Shown: piece by piece, positions 1 through 8,601 of the stretch
How positions within the stretch are numbered: position 1 is the stretch's first letter
How the letters are laid out: each line of letters opens with the position of its first letter
DNA from: Nonomuraea turkmeniaca
Lineage (GTDB): Bacteria; Actinomycetota; Actinomycetes; Streptosporangiales; Streptosporangiaceae
Length of the DNA stretch: 58,440 bases
Assembly (NCBI RefSeq): GCF_005889735.1
Contig: NZ_VCKY01000036.1
Span: 1 to 58,440 of the forward strand
Reading direction: 5' to 3'
Notes under the pieces: generated by a model
What the model saw: only the letters and a program-made list of their open reading frames with translations
Told to the model about the DNA's origin: nothing
Databases searched by the model: none
Program-made: the position numbers and the translations under genes

Positions 1-1
1 A

Positions 2-766
2 CCGTGGGGTGTGGGCTTTCTGACCTGGGCGATCGATATCGGCGCGGTCGAGCGGGCGCTGGAGCACAACCCCGCGGCGGTGATGTTGTCCTTCGGTGAT
101 CCGCGCCCGTTCGCCGATCGGGTCCGTCAGGCGGGCGCGGCACTGATCATCCAGGTCACCGATCTGGAAGAGGCCAAGCAGGCGGTCGATGCAGGCGCCG
201 ACGTCATCGTGGCGCAGGGCACCGAGGCCGGCGGGCATGGGGCCCGGCGCGGGCGGTCCACCCTTCCGTTCGTGCCCGTCGTGGTGGACCTGGCGGCACC
301 GGTGCCGGTGCTGGCGGCCGGGGGGATCGCCGATGGGCGCGGCGTGGCCGCCGCCCTCGCCCTGGGTGCCGCGGGGGCGCTCATCGGCACTCGCTTCCAG
401 GCCACGACCGAGGCCCTCGCCGACCCCTCGATCATCCAGGCGATCATCGAGGCAGATGGGGATCACACCGAGCGCAGCACCGTGCTGGATATCGCCCGTG
501 GCTCCCGGTGGCCGGCGAAATACCCCGCCCGCACCCTGGAGCACCCGTTCCTCGACCAATGGCGCGGCCGGGAGGCCGAATTGGCCGCCGACCCTCAGGC
601 CAGGCAGGCGTATCACGACGGCATAGCCCGAGGCGACATACCCCCGCTGCCGGTCTGGGCCGGCGAGGCCGTCGATCTCATCAACGACCTGCCATCCGCG
701 GCCGATCTCGTCGAGGCCCTCGCTGCTCAGGCTGAGGACGCGCTGGCCGGTGCGGGAAAGCACTGA
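2..766 (+). CDS. nitronate monooxygenase (2-nitropropane dioxygenase family), 5' end outside window
   Basis: This is the C-terminal part of an FMN-dependent TIM-barrel nitronate monooxygenase, which oxidises alkyl nitronates to carbonyl compounds and nitrite. The reading frame is already open at base 2 with VGFLTW, a typical internal motif, so the gene starts before the window. Visible hallmarks are GTEAGGHG, which carries the family's active-site His, then the phosphate-binding stretch VLAAGGIADGRG and the following ALGAAGALIGTRF. The remaining 254 codons match the last two thirds of a roughly 320-370 residue family. It converges on the aromatic-acid symporter gene and is separated from it by a strong hairpin. 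No partner gene in the window suggests its substrate; many family members are simply detoxifying. Confidence 0.88.
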   Translation, partial: PWGVGFLTWAIDIGAVERALEHNPAAVMLSFGDPRPFADRVRQAGAALIIQVTDLEEAKQAVDAGADVIVAQGTEAGGHGARRGRSTLPFVPVVVDLAAPVPVLAAGGIADGRGVAAALALGAAGALIGTRFQATTEALADPSIIQAIIEADGDHTERSTVLDIARGSRWPAKYPARTLEHPFLDQWRGREAELAADPQARQAYHDGIARGDIPPLPVWAGEAVDLINDLPSAADLVEALAAQAEDALAGAGKH

Positions 767-784
767 TCACAACATTTGCCAGGA

Positions 785-817
785 GCGGCGGCGCCGCCCG
801 GGGGAGGGCGCCGCCGC
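785..817. terminator. bidirectional stem-loop between convergent genes
   Basis: Eleven-base perfect arms, GCGGCGGCGCC and its complement, enclose an 11-base GC-rich loop between the ends of the nitronate monooxygenase and the symporter gene. There is no T tract, as is usual for actinomycete terminators. Confidence 0.75.
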
Positions 818-887
818 ATTCCAATCAGATCGTCGTGGCGCCGCCACCCACCCCGGGCCCGCCGAAGGACCGCCGGACGGGGGTCAG

Positions 888-2216
888 CTAAGGCTGGGAG
901 GCCGCGGTTCGGTCGGCCTCCCGCCGGCTCTCACTCACCACGTCTTGCCGGGCCGGCACGATGAGCATGGCCAGCGCCCCCACCACGGCGGGAATCGCGA
1001 ACGCGTAGAAGTTCGCCTCGATACCCCAGCCAGAGGCGAGGACGGCGCCGCCGTAGATCGGTCCGCAGATCGCGCCGAGCCGGCCGACGCCCAACGCCCA
1101 GCCCAATCCGGTCGCCCGCATGTGGGCCGGGTAGAAGTTCGCCGTGTACGCGTTGACCAGCACGGTCGTGCCGATGGTGCACGCGCCGGCGATGGCGACG
1201 AGCGCGAACAGCAGCGCGCTCGGCAATCGGAAGCTCATCAGGAAGATGCTCACGGCGGCGACGGCGAACATGCCGAACGTCACAGGCTTGGAGCCGAACC
1301 GGTCCGCGGCCATGCCGAGCAGCGGCGTGCCCACGATGGCGCCGAGGTTCAGCACCAGGAGGAAGGCCAGCGCCGACCCCAGCGGGTAACCCGCCTGACG
1401 CATGATCTGCGCGAGCCAGGTGTTCAACCCGTACACGAGCAGCAGTCCCGCGCCGGTGCCGAGCCAGAACAGGAGCGTCCCGGTGAGGAACGGCCGTCCG
1501 AAGAGCGATTTGATCGCGCCCGCCGGTCCCTCCTTGGTACGCGGGGGCGCTTTCTCCAAGGTCAGGTCGTAACGGGCGGCGAGTTCGGCGGCCTCGGCGT
1601 CCCGCCCGCGGAGGAGCAGGTAGTTCGCCGACTCGGGCAACATCCGCCAGGCCACCGGCAGCAGCAGCAAACCGAGGATCGCGCCGATCCAGAACATCGC
1701 ACGCCAGCCCAGCGCCGGGATCACGCCGATCGCCGTCAGCGAGGCCACGATGCCGCCGATCGAATACCCGGAGAACATGAACGCGTTCGTGGTGCTGCGG
1801 CGCTTCGGATGGGCGTACTCGATCGTGAGCGCGATGGCCGTCGGCACGACGCCGCCCAGACCGATGCCGGCGATAAAGCGGGCGAACCCGAACAGCTCCA
1901 CAGTGGGTGCCGCGGCCGCCAGGCCCATCGCGATCGAGAACCACGCGATGCACCCGAGCATGACGCGCCTGCGTCCCACCAGATCGGTGATCGTGCCGAT
2001 CACCATCGCGCCGATCAACATCCCGATCAGCGCGTACGAGCCGATCCGGCCGATCTCGGCCGCGCCGAGGGTCCACTCGGCGGACCCGTCGGCCAGGGTG
2101 GGCACGACCGTGCCGTAGACGATCAGGTCATATCCGTCGATGATGATCGCCGCGCTGCAGAGCGCGATGACGACGATCCTCGACCTCGAGTCACGAGGCC
2201 CCGCGTTGTTGCTCAC
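888..2216 (-). CDS. aromatic acid:H+ symporter (MFS, AAHS family)
   Basis: A 442-residue, 12-helix major facilitator. The first helix carries DGYDLIVYG, the signature of the aromatic acid:H+ symporter family (BenK, PcaK and gentisate or 4-hydroxybenzoate transporters). The loop between helices 2 and 3 has the conserved D-x-x-GRRR motif. It is the last gene of the minus-strand aromatic operon; its GTG start overlaps the stop of the thioesterase gene as GTGA, so translation is probably coupled. By position it should import the aromatic acid that the aryl-CoA ligase of the same operon activates. The exact substrate (anthranilate, salicylate, 3- or 4-hydroxybenzoate) cannot be read from the sequence. 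Confidence 0.9.
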   Translation of the reverse strand: MSNNAGPRDSRSRIVVIALCSAAIIIDGYDLIVYGTVVPTLADGSAEWTLGAAEIGRIGSYALIGMLIGAMVIGTITDLVGRRRVMLGCIAWFSIAMGLAAAAPTVELFGFARFIAGIGLGGVVPTAIALTIEYAHPKRRSTTNAFMFSGYSIGGIVASLTAIGVIPALGWRAMFWIGAILGLLLLPVAWRMLPESANYLLLRGRDAEAAELAARYDLTLEKAPPRTKEGPAGAIKSLFGRPFLTGTLLFWLGTGAGLLLVYGLNTWLAQIMRQAGYPLGSALAFLLVLNLGAIVGTPLLGMAADRFGSKPVTFGMFAVAAVSIFLMSFRLPSALLFALVAIAGACTIGTTVLVNAYTANFYPAHMRATGLGWALGVGRLGAICGPIYGGAVLASGWGIEANFYAFAIPAVVGALAMLIVPARQDVVSESRREADRTAASQP

Positions 2217-2638
2217 AGCGCCTCCAAAGCGGCTCGCACATCATCGGGCCACGGCACGGCGTGGGCGGCGTCAGGGGCCGCGAACGCGACCACCACGCTC
2301 CCGACCGCCGCGACACTCGATCCGTGGCGGACCGTGAACTGGTAACGCATCGACTTCTCGCCGAGGTGGGCGATGGCGAGCTCGATCTCGACGGTCTGGC
2401 CGAACCAGAGCCGCTCCCGGTAGTCGACCTCGTATCGCACCCTGGGGGTGCGGCCGAACAGTTGCTCCTGGCCGAGACGGCGGAGGAGTTCGGCCTCGGC
2501 GGCCTCGGCCCAGCGCAGGATGACGCCGTGATGGTGGTGCCCGGCGGCGTCGGTGTCCGCCCACTCGACCCGGCGGGTGATCGTGACGGCGTGCCGGGTT
2601 CCGGGGGCGGTCTTGTGAGAGAACGTCGCGGACGTCAT
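2213..2638 (-). CDS. 4-hydroxybenzoyl-CoA thioesterase-like hot-dog protein
   Basis: A 141-residue single hot-dog protein. The N-terminal stretch VEWADTDAAGHHHHGVI matches the catalytic Asp loop of 4HBT-type thioesterases (W-x-D-x-D-x-x-G-H). An AGGAGG ribosome site lies 8 bases before the ATG, and the ATG follows the stop of a 22-codon ORF by one base. The family hydrolyses aryl- and acyl-CoA thioesters. In this operon it most likely releases the free hydroxylated aromatic acid after ring hydroxylation at the CoA level, or rescues CoA from dead-end thioesters. The operon also has a TesB-type thioesterase, which is an unusual duplication of function. Confidence 0.85.
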   Translation of the reverse strand: MTSATFSHKTAPGTRHAVTITRRVEWADTDAAGHHHHGVILRWAEAAEAELLRRLGQEQLFGRTPRVRYEVDYRERLWFGQTVEIELAIAHLGEKSMRYQFTVRHGSSVAAVGSVVVAFAAPDAAHAVPWPDDVRAALEAL

Positions 2639-2639
2639 G

Positions 2640-2708
2640 TCAGACGTCCTCCTGGCTCACAGGTCGCCTGCGGAGCAGGGTCGCGGACGGTGGACTCTGA
2701 TGGGACAT
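2640..2708 (-). CDS. possible 22-codon leader or small ORF
   Basis: This short frame begins with ATG after a good GAGGAG site (5 bases of spacing) and ends one base before the start of the thioesterase gene. It sits in the 203-base gap after the aryl-CoA ligase gene. The peptide is basic and polar (MSHQSPPSATLLRRRP...), with no membrane segment and no family match that I recognise. It may be a translated leader, a coupling cistron that delivers ribosomes to the thioesterase, or chance. The rest of the gap shows nothing convincing. Confidence 0.35.
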   Translation of the reverse strand: MSHQSPPSATLLRRRPVSQEDV

Positions 2709-2841
2709 GGGGGTCTCCTCAGCGGATGGGGGGGTTCTTGGGTCGGGGGTCTGTTTTGAGTCGCGGAAGGGACCGACCGGCCTGAGCGCAGGCAAGCCCG
2801 TTACGCAAGCCGCCGGAGCGGCGGTTCGAGCCCGGATAAGG

Positions 2842-4506
2842 TCACGGCACGGCCGCCTGCTCGTTCTGGACGATTTCGCGAAGCCTGAAGTGCTGCAGCT
2901 TGCCGTTCGTGTTGCGCGGCAGGGAGTCGCGGAACCGCACGTCACGGGGGTATTTGTAGGGGGCCAGGACCTGCTTGACGTGGTCTTGGATCTCCTTGGC
3001 CTTGGCGTCGTCGCCGGTCACGCCGTTGCGGAGCACGACGAAGGCGCACACGACCGAGCCGCGTTCGGCGTCGGGGCGGCCGACGACGGCGCACTCGAGC
3101 ACGTCGGGGTGGGCATCGATGGCGGCCTCGACCTCGGGCCCGCCGATGTTGTAACCCGACGAGACGATCATGTTGTCGGTGCGGGACTGGTAGTAGAAGT
3201 AGCCGTCCTCGTCCTTGTGGAAGATGTCGCCGGTGACGTTCCAGCCGTTGAGGACGTAGTTCTTCTGGCGCTGGTCGTCGAGGTAGCGGCAGCCGACCGG
3301 GCCGATGACGCCGAGGAGCCCCGGTTCGCCGGGGCCGAGCTCGGAGCCGTCGGGATCGAGGATGGCGGCGCGGTACCCCGGTATCGGCGTGCCGGTGGCG
3401 CCGGGGCGGATCTCGTCGCCGGCGGCCGCGATGAAGATGTGCAGCATCTCGGTGGCGCCGATGCCGTCGATGATCCTGAGCCCGAGCCGCTCCCGTAGCT
3501 GCTCCCACGTGTCTTGGGGAAGGTGTTCGCCTGCCGACACCCCGGTCCGCAGCCCGGCGAGCTTGCGTTCCGCGCCTTCTCTCAGGATGGCTTTGTAGGC
3601 CGTGGGCGCCGTGGCGAGAACCGTCACTCCTTCGCGTTCGACGATCTCCGCGAGTTGCAGCGGGGTGGCCGCCTCGGTCAGCAGGGTGCAGGCCCCGGCC
3701 CGCAGCGGGAAGACGACGAGCATGCCGAGGCCGAAGGTGAAGGCGAGGGGGGCCGAGCAGGCCACCAGGTCGTCCGCGGCCGGCTTCAGCACATGACGGC
3801 CGAAGGTGTTGTCGATGGACAGGATGTCGCGGTGGAAGTGCACGGTGATCTTCGGGACGCCGGTGCTGCCGGAGGTCGGCCCGAGCAGGGCCACGTCGTC
3901 GGCGGCGGTCTGCACATCGGTGAACTTGCCGGACTTGGCGGCGGCCCGCGTGCGGAGGTCCTCGGGTCCCGTCCCGCCGTACTCCAGGATCGTCAGTGAC
4001 GGCTGCGCGGTGTCCCGGACGGTGCGCACCTCGTCGGCGAACCGGTGGTCGACCAGTGCGATGGAGGGCCGGGTGCGCTCCACGATCGGGGTGAGCTCAC
4101 GGGCACGCAGGGCGGCCATCGTGGTCACGACGACGCCGCCGGCTTTGAGCACCCCGAGCCAGGCCGCGACCGTCCACGGGTTGTTGGGGGAGCGCAGCAT
4201 GACACGCTGTCCCGGAACCAGGCCGAGGTCCTCCGTCAGCACCTGGGCGATCTGGTTGGCACGCGTCCGCAACTCGCCGTAGGACCAGGTCTCCCCGGTC
4301 GGCGTGCGCAGCGCGGGCCGGTCGGCCCCGAACATGGCGACGGGGACGTCGATGAGCTCCGTGGCGGCGTTGAGCCGGTTGCCGTACTGCAGATCCGGTG
4401 TGGTGAACTCGATGGTCGGCCAGAGATGTGCTGGAGGCAGGTGATCGCGCGCGAACGTGTCGACGTGCGCCGAGGTCGAAGGGGACAAGAAAGGAAGTCC
4501 TTCCAT
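2842..4506 (-). CDS. aryl-CoA ligase (2-aminobenzoate/benzoate-CoA ligase type)
   Basis: A 554-residue ANL-superfamily adenylate-forming ligase. The P-loop motif TSGSTGVPK lies at residues 211-219, the YGNRLNAATEL segment typical of benzoate- and 2-aminobenzoate-CoA ligases at 41-51, the acceptor motif around GATEM, and the catalytic Lys at 536 in NTNGKLQ. It should convert an aromatic carboxylic acid, ATP and CoA to the aryl-CoA. Next to a fused aryl-CoA hydroxylase/reductase, the likely substrates are anthranilate or salicylate. It lies 21 bases after the TesB-like gene in the same operon. No strong ribosome site precedes the chosen ATG, so a somewhat different start is possible. Confidence 0.88.
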   Translation of the reverse strand: MEGLPFLSPSTSAHVDTFARDHLPPAHLWPTIEFTTPDLQYGNRLNAATELIDVPVAMFGADRPALRTPTGETWSYGELRTRANQIAQVLTEDLGLVPGQRVMLRSPNNPWTVAAWLGVLKAGGVVVTTMAALRARELTPIVERTRPSIALVDHRFADEVRTVRDTAQPSLTILEYGGTGPEDLRTRAAAKSGKFTDVQTAADDVALLGPTSGSTGVPKITVHFHRDILSIDNTFGRHVLKPAADDLVACSAPLAFTFGLGMLVVFPLRAGACTLLTEAATPLQLAEIVEREGVTVLATAPTAYKAILREGAERKLAGLRTGVSAGEHLPQDTWEQLRERLGLRIIDGIGATEMLHIFIAAAGDEIRPGATGTPIPGYRAAILDPDGSELGPGEPGLLGVIGPVGCRYLDDQRQKNYVLNGWNVTGDIFHKDEDGYFYYQSRTDNMIVSSGYNIGGPEVEAAIDAHPDVLECAVVGRPDAERGSVVCAFVVLRNGVTGDDAKAKEIQDHVKQVLAPYKYPRDVRFRDSLPRNTNGKLQHFRLREIVQNEQAAVP

Positions 4507-4527
4507 GAGCCGCCGGGGGTGTGGCGG

Positions 4528-5433
4528 TCAGGTGGTGCGGATCAAGCCCTCCTGGACGACGGTGGCCAGGTGACGGTAGTCGCGGGTGAAGAAGCGGCCG
4601 GCGGCCAGGCCGCGACCGGCGTCGGCGGCGACGGCTTCCTGGACGTAGAGGAGCCAGTCGCCGACCGGTCCCGGACGGTGGAACCACATGGCATGGTCGA
4701 GGCTGGCGGTGATCAGCCCGGGCTTGGCCCAGGGCAGGTCGAGCACCCGCAGTACGGGTTCCAGGATCGTGTAGTCGCAGACGTACGCGAGCGCGGCCAG
4801 GTCTCGCTGGGCCTCACTCAGTCCCTCGACAGGCCGGAGCGCGTCGAACGGCTTCAGCCACACCGCTTGGTGCGGCACCTGTTCGCCCTCGACGGTGAGG
4901 TAGACCGGGCCGGGCACGTGCCGCATGTCGAAGCTCCGGCCCGCGGACCAGTAAGCCTTCGACTCCTCGGTCATCGAGCCGCCGCTCCGCTCCGCGAGGT
5001 ACGCCGCCGAAGCGGGCAGCTCGTCGGGCCCGGGGACGATCCCGGCCGGCTCGGCCAGGAAACTCGCGCCGGCCTCGCCCGCGGCGAAGCTCGCCAGGCA
5101 GACGTAGACCGGCTTGCCGTTCTGGTAGGCGCGCACCTGGCGGCTGCTGTAGCCACGACCGTCGCGCAGCAGCTCCACCTCGTACCGCACCGTTGCGCCG
5201 ATGTCGGCCGGCCGGAGGAAGTAGCTGTGCATCGAGTGCAAGGTCTTGCCGTCGGACACCGACCGCATGGCCGCGGCCGCGGCCTGGGCGACCAGGTCGC
5301 CGCCGTACGCCTTGGGCCACGGGCAGGGCTGGGTGGTGGCGGTGTAGGCGAGGTCGAAGTGCTCCGGGTCCGTGGGCGTCAGCGTGACCGCCGAGGTGAA
5401 GACCGCGGAGGTCGTGAGCGTCCCGGTCGTCAT
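4528..5433 (-). CDS. acyl-CoA thioesterase II (TesB family)
   Basis: A 301-residue double hot-dog thioesterase. The N-terminal half has YGGDLVAQAAAAA and the loop LHSMHSYFLRPAD. The C-terminal half has ASLDHAMWFHRP, holding the Asp of the Asp/Thr/Gln catalytic set of TesB proteins, and ends with FTRDYRHLATVVQEGLIR, a typical TesB terminus. Its ATG overlaps the cupin stop as ATGA, so the two are translationally coupled. TesB enzymes hydrolyse medium- and long-chain or branched acyl-CoAs. Within an aromatic operon it probably acts on an aryl-CoA or a ring-opened CoA intermediate, but this is inference. Confidence 0.9.
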   Translation of the reverse strand: MTTGTLTTSAVFTSAVTLTPTDPEHFDLAYTATTQPCPWPKAYGGDLVAQAAAAAMRSVSDGKTLHSMHSYFLRPADIGATVRYEVELLRDGRGYSSRQVRAYQNGKPVYVCLASFAAGEAGASFLAEPAGIVPGPDELPASAAYLAERSGGSMTEESKAYWSAGRSFDMRHVPGPVYLTVEGEQVPHQAVWLKPFDALRPVEGLSEAQRDLAALAYVCDYTILEPVLRVLDLPWAKPGLITASLDHAMWFHRPGPVGDWLLYVQEAVAADAGRGLAAGRFFTRDYRHLATVVQEGLIRTT

Positions 5434-5912
5434 CGGTCCAGCCAGTCGCGCAGGTCGGTGTCGGCGACGTCGGGCAGGTTGACGACGATGTTCTCCGGCG
5501 TGCGCGTGGTCATCCACACCAGCGGCTTGGAGCGCGAGAGATTGCACTCCACGTGCGGCATGAACGGCGGCACGAAGACCCAGTCACCCTCCTCCATGTC
5601 GACGTAGTCCTCGAACTTCTCGCCGAAATAGATGCGGGCCCGGCCGGACAGGACGTAGCCGCCGGTCTCGGCCTCGCCGTGATGGTGCGAAACCGAGCGG
5701 TAGCCGGGCTCGTTGCTGACCTTGCCGAACCACAGCCTGGTGGCCGGCGTGTGCTGAATGCTGACCCCCGAGATCCGGACGGCCCCGCCCGAGTCGGCGG
5801 TGTTGGCGTCCTCGGCACCGCCGCGTGTCACGACCGGAGCGACCAGACCACTGGGCAGTCGATACATCGAGTTGTCGCCCTCGAGGCGGTACTTGCTGAA
5901 GTCGGGCTCCAC
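5430..5912 (-). CDS. single-domain cupin, candidate ring-cleavage or ring-processing metalloprotein
   Basis: A 160-residue protein with one RmlC-like cupin barrel. Motif 1 supplies His76, His77, His78 and Glu80/82 (SHHHGEAETGG) and motif 2 supplies His120 (PPFMPHVEC), so a mononuclear metal site is expected. It is first in the aromatic operon, directly downstream of the divergent PaaX-type promoter. The GTG start has a GGAG site 7 bases upstream. Gentisate dioxygenases are bicupins of about 350 residues, so this is not an ordinary one. 3-Hydroxyanthranilate dioxygenase is closer in size, but I cannot see its other signatures. A dioxygenase role is suggested by context only. Confidence 0.75.
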   Translation of the reverse strand: MEPDFSKYRLEGDNSMYRLPSGLVAPVVTRGGAEDANTADSGGAVRISGVSIQHTPATRLWFGKVSNEPGYRSVSHHHGEAETGGYVLSGRARIYFGEKFEDYVDMEEGDWVFVPPFMPHVECNLSRSKPLVWMTTRTPENIVVNLPDVADTDLRDWLDR

Positions 5913-5977
5913 GGGTCGGCTCCGTTTCGATCGGGATTCGGACGGTCTGGGGCAAGCAGGATCCAGCCGTTGAATAT

Positions 5978-6010
5978 CTCGTATCTTTCACGGTCGTCAT
6001 GGATTGTCAA
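5978..6010 (-). promoter_or_regulatory. promoter with PaaX-type motif, site A (cupin operon)
   Basis: Read on the minus strand, TTGACA (6010-6005) is followed 6 bases later by GACGACCGTGAAAGATACGA. The same arrangement (TTGACA, then GACGATCGTGAAA and ATACGA at identical spacing) is found at site C before the FAH-family gene, and related versions occur at sites B and D. It lies about 65 bases before the cupin start. I infer an operator for the local PaaX regulator overlapping the promoter. Confidence 0.6.
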
Positions 6011-6105
6011 TACCGAGTCCAGATGTTCCGCGACGCCTCGGGCCGCATGATGCCAGGTCCGGGGCCATGTTCGGGCGAGGAGCCGACAAGAGTCATTGCG
6101 TTTTG

Positions 6106-6135
6106 TTGACGATCGTTGAATCAGCGCGATACTTT
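6106..6135 (+). promoter_or_regulatory. promoter with PaaX-type motif, site B (hydroxylase gene)
   Basis: TTGACG (6106-6111) and TACTTT (6130-6135) are separated by 18 bases and form a plausible promoter. The motif GACGATCGTTGAATC followed by GCGCGATAC spans the space between them. Its complement contains TGATTC, the core reported for E. coli PaaX sites. The GTG start lies 33 bases downstream after AGGAGGAGG. Confidence 0.6.
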
Positions 6136-6168
6136 GACCTCGGCCCGTCGTCACAGGAGGAGGACAGC

Positions 6169-8526
6169 GTGCGGATTGCGGTCATCGGAGGAGGCCCGGG
6201 CGGGCTGTACTTCTCGGTCCTGGCCAAGCAGTTGGGACCCGAACACGAGATCACCGTCTGGGAGCGCAACGCTCCGGACGACACCTTCGGATTCGGCGTG
6301 GTGTTCTCTGACGAGACCCTGGGTGGGATCGAGCACGCCGATCCCGCCATCTACCGTCAGATGGAGTCGGAGTTCGCCCGCTGGGACGATATCGACGTCC
6401 ACTACCGGGGACAGGTGCTCACCAGCGGAGGCCACGGTTTCGCGGCGCTCAGCCGCAAGCGGCTGCTGGAGATCATGCAACAGCGCTGCCGGGAGCTCGG
6501 CGTCACGATCAACTTCCTCGCGGAGGCACCCGACGTGGCACAGCTCGCCGCGACCCACGACCTGGTGGTCGCCGCCGACGGGCTGAACTCGCTCGTGCGC
6601 TCCAAATACGCCGACTCCTTCCACCCGGACCTGGAGCGGCGCGCTTGCAAGTACATGTGGCTCGGCACGGACAAGGCGTTCGACGCCTTCAAGTTCTACG
6701 TCCTCGAAACGCCGTACGGCGTGATCCAGGGGCACGGCTATCCGTTCGACGCCCATGGCAGCACCTTCATCGCCGAGATGCACGAGGACGTCTGGCGCAG
6801 GGCCGGCTTCGACGAGCTCGCCAACCGGGAGTTCGCTCCGGGCGAGTCCGACGAGAAGTCGATCGCGCGGGTGAAGGAGCTCTTCTCCGAAGAGCTGGGC
6901 GACTGCTCCCTGCTCGCCAACAACAGCAAGTGGATCAGCTTCACCACCGTCCGCAACGAGAGCTGGCGGCACGAGAACATCGTCATCCTGGGCGACGCTG
7001 CCCACACCGCACATTTCTCCATCGGCTCAGGCACCAAGCTGGCCATGGAGGACGCCCTGAGCCTGGCCGCGTGCCTGCACGAGCAGCCCACCCTCGACCA
7101 GGCGCTCACCGCCTACGAAGCCGAGCGCAAGCCGGTCGTCCAGTCCACTCAGCGGGCAGCGCAGGCGAGCCTGGAATGGTTCGAGAACCTGGGGCAGTAC
7201 GTCGGCCAGGAGCCGGAGCAGTTCGCGTTCAACATCATGACGCGGAGCCGTCGTGTCACCTACGACAACCTCCGGTTGCGCGACCCTGAGTTCGTGGCCC
7301 GCGTCGACGCCTGGTTCGCCGGCCGGCAGTCGGGCCGTGCCGGGGACGGAGCCGGGACGCCGCCCATGTTCCACTCCTTCCGGCTCGGCGAGCTGGAGCT
7401 CGCCAATCGGATCGTGGTGTCGCCGATGGACATGTACCGGGCGGTCGACGGGGTCCCCAATGACTTCCATCTGGTCCATCTGGGAGGAAAGGCGCTGGGC
7501 GGCGCGGGTCTGGTCATGACCGAGATGGTCTGCGTCTCCGAGAGCGGCCGCATCACGCCCGGTTGCGCCGGCATCTGGAACGAGGAGCAGTCGGCCGGCT
7601 GGCGGAGGATCACCGACTACGTGCACCGCGAGAGCAAGGCGAAGATCGGCATCCAGGTCGGCCACTCCGGACGCAAAGGCTCCACCTGCCTCATGTGGGA
7701 GGGGATAGACCAGCCGCTCCCCGAGGGCAACTGGGAGGTCGTCGCTCCGTCCGCCCTGCCGTACAAGGAAGGGGTCAACCAGACCCCCCGCGAGCTCGCC
7801 CAGGCCGACATGGAGCAGATCAAGCAGCAGTTCGCCGACGCCGCCCGCCGCGCCGACGAGGCCGGCTTCGATCTCCTGGAACTGCACTGCGCGCACGGCT
7901 ACCTGCTGTCGTCCTTCATCTCCCCGATCAGCAACCACCGCAGCGACGACTACGGCGGAAGCCTGCAGAACCGGCTGCGCTACCCCCTGGAGGTCTTCGC
8001 CGCGATGCGTGCGGTGTGGCCCCGGCACAAACCCATGACCGTGCGGATCTCGGCCACGGACTGGATCGACGAGGGCATCACCGGCGACGACGCCGTGGAG
8101 ATCGCTCGCGCTTTCGCCGCCGCCGGCGCCGCCGCGATCGACGTCTCCACCGGCCAGGTGAGCCCGCTGGAGAAACCGGCCTTCGGCCGGTCGTACCAGA
8201 CTCCCTACGCCGACAAGATCCGCAACCAGGTCGATGTCCCGACGATCGCGGTCGGCGTGATCTCCTCCTACGACGACGTCAACTCGATCCTGCTCGCCGG
8301 GCGCGCCGACCTGTGCGCCTTGGGCCGGGTCCACCTCTATGACCCGAACTGGACGTTGCACGCCGCCGCCGAGCAGGCCTACACCGGACCCGGGGCGGCG
8401 TGGCCCGACCCCTGGCGCCCCGGCCGCCGCAAGCCGCAGACGGGACGTACCGACGGGCCCAAGCCGCGTCTGCAATTGATCCGCGAGGGTGTGACCACCA
8501 CCCGGCACGCGCGGTGGCGGCCGTGA
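6169..8526 (+). CDS. bifunctional salicyloyl/2-aminobenzoyl-CoA 5-hydroxylase-reductase
   Basis: A 785-residue fusion. Residues 1 to about 390 are a class A flavin monooxygenase: GGGPGG at 7-12 binds FAD, and LGDAAHTAHFSIGSG around 273-287 is the GD motif. From about residue 399 an Old-Yellow-Enzyme-type TIM barrel begins with FHSFRLGELELANRIVVSPM and continues with LHCAHGYLLSSFISPISNHR. This architecture is that of 2-aminobenzoyl-CoA monooxygenase/reductase of Azoarcus evansii and of proteins annotated as salicylyl-CoA 5-hydroxylase. It hydroxylates the ring at the CoA-ester level using FAD, O2 and NAD(P)H, and in the Azoarcus enzyme also reduces the ring. The GTG start is fixed by AGGAGGAGG 5 bases upstream; an ATG-less extension upstream is not coding. 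Confidence 0.9.
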   Translation: MRIAVIGGGPGGLYFSVLAKQLGPEHEITVWERNAPDDTFGFGVVFSDETLGGIEHADPAIYRQMESEFARWDDIDVHYRGQVLTSGGHGFAALSRKRLLEIMQQRCRELGVTINFLAEAPDVAQLAATHDLVVAADGLNSLVRSKYADSFHPDLERRACKYMWLGTDKAFDAFKFYVLETPYGVIQGHGYPFDAHGSTFIAEMHEDVWRRAGFDELANREFAPGESDEKSIARVKELFSEELGDCSLLANNSKWISFTTVRNESWRHENIVILGDAAHTAHFSIGSGTKLAMEDALSLAACLHEQPTLDQALTAYEAERKPVVQSTQRAAQASLEWFENLGQYVGQEPEQFAFNIMTRSRRVTYDNLRLRDPEFVARVDAWFAGRQSGRAGDGAGTPPMFHSFRLGELELANRIVVSPMDMYRAVDGVPNDFHLVHLGGKALGGAGLVMTEMVCVSESGRITPGCAGIWNEEQSAGWRRITDYVHRESKAKIGIQVGHSGRKGSTCLMWEGIDQPLPEGNWEVVAPSALPYKEGVNQTPRELAQADMEQIKQQFADAARRADEAGFDLLELHCAHGYLLSSFISPISNHRSDDYGGSLQNRLRYPLEVFAAMRAVWPRHKPMTVRISATDWIDEGITGDDAVEIARAFAAAGAAAIDVSTGQVSPLEKPAFGRSYQTPYADKIRNQVDVPTIAVGVISSYDDVNSILLAGRADLCALGRVHLYDPNWTLHAAAEQAYTGPGAAWPDPWRPGRRKPQTGRTDGPKPRLQLIREGVTTTRHARWRP

Positions 8527-8564
8527 GCCGGACCGGCATCTCCATCTGAAAGACGTGGACGAAA

Positions 8565-8593
8565 TCCCGTCCGATCATCTGGATCGGACGGGA
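8565..8593. terminator. bidirectional stem-loop
   Basis: Arms TCCCGTCCGAT and ATCGGACGGGA (11 bases, perfect) surround a 7-base loop between the convergent hydroxylase and Rid-family genes. Confidence 0.75.
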
Positions 8594-8601
8594 ATTCCGC
8601 G

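Noticed and set aside
750..2345. Very long open frames opposite real genes (for example 750-2345, 28481-31084, 34467-36362)
   Set aside because: They are antisense products of GC-rich codon bias, are Arg/Gly/Ala-rich, match no family and lie on well-supported genes.
5430..5912. Cupin named gentisate 1,2-dioxygenase
   Set aside because: It has one cupin domain of 160 residues rather than a bicupin of about 350; only the context supports a dioxygenase.
6004..6168. N-terminal extension of the hydroxylase gene
   Set aside because: It has no similarity to the family, crosses the promoter motif, and a strong ribosome site marks the GTG at 6169.
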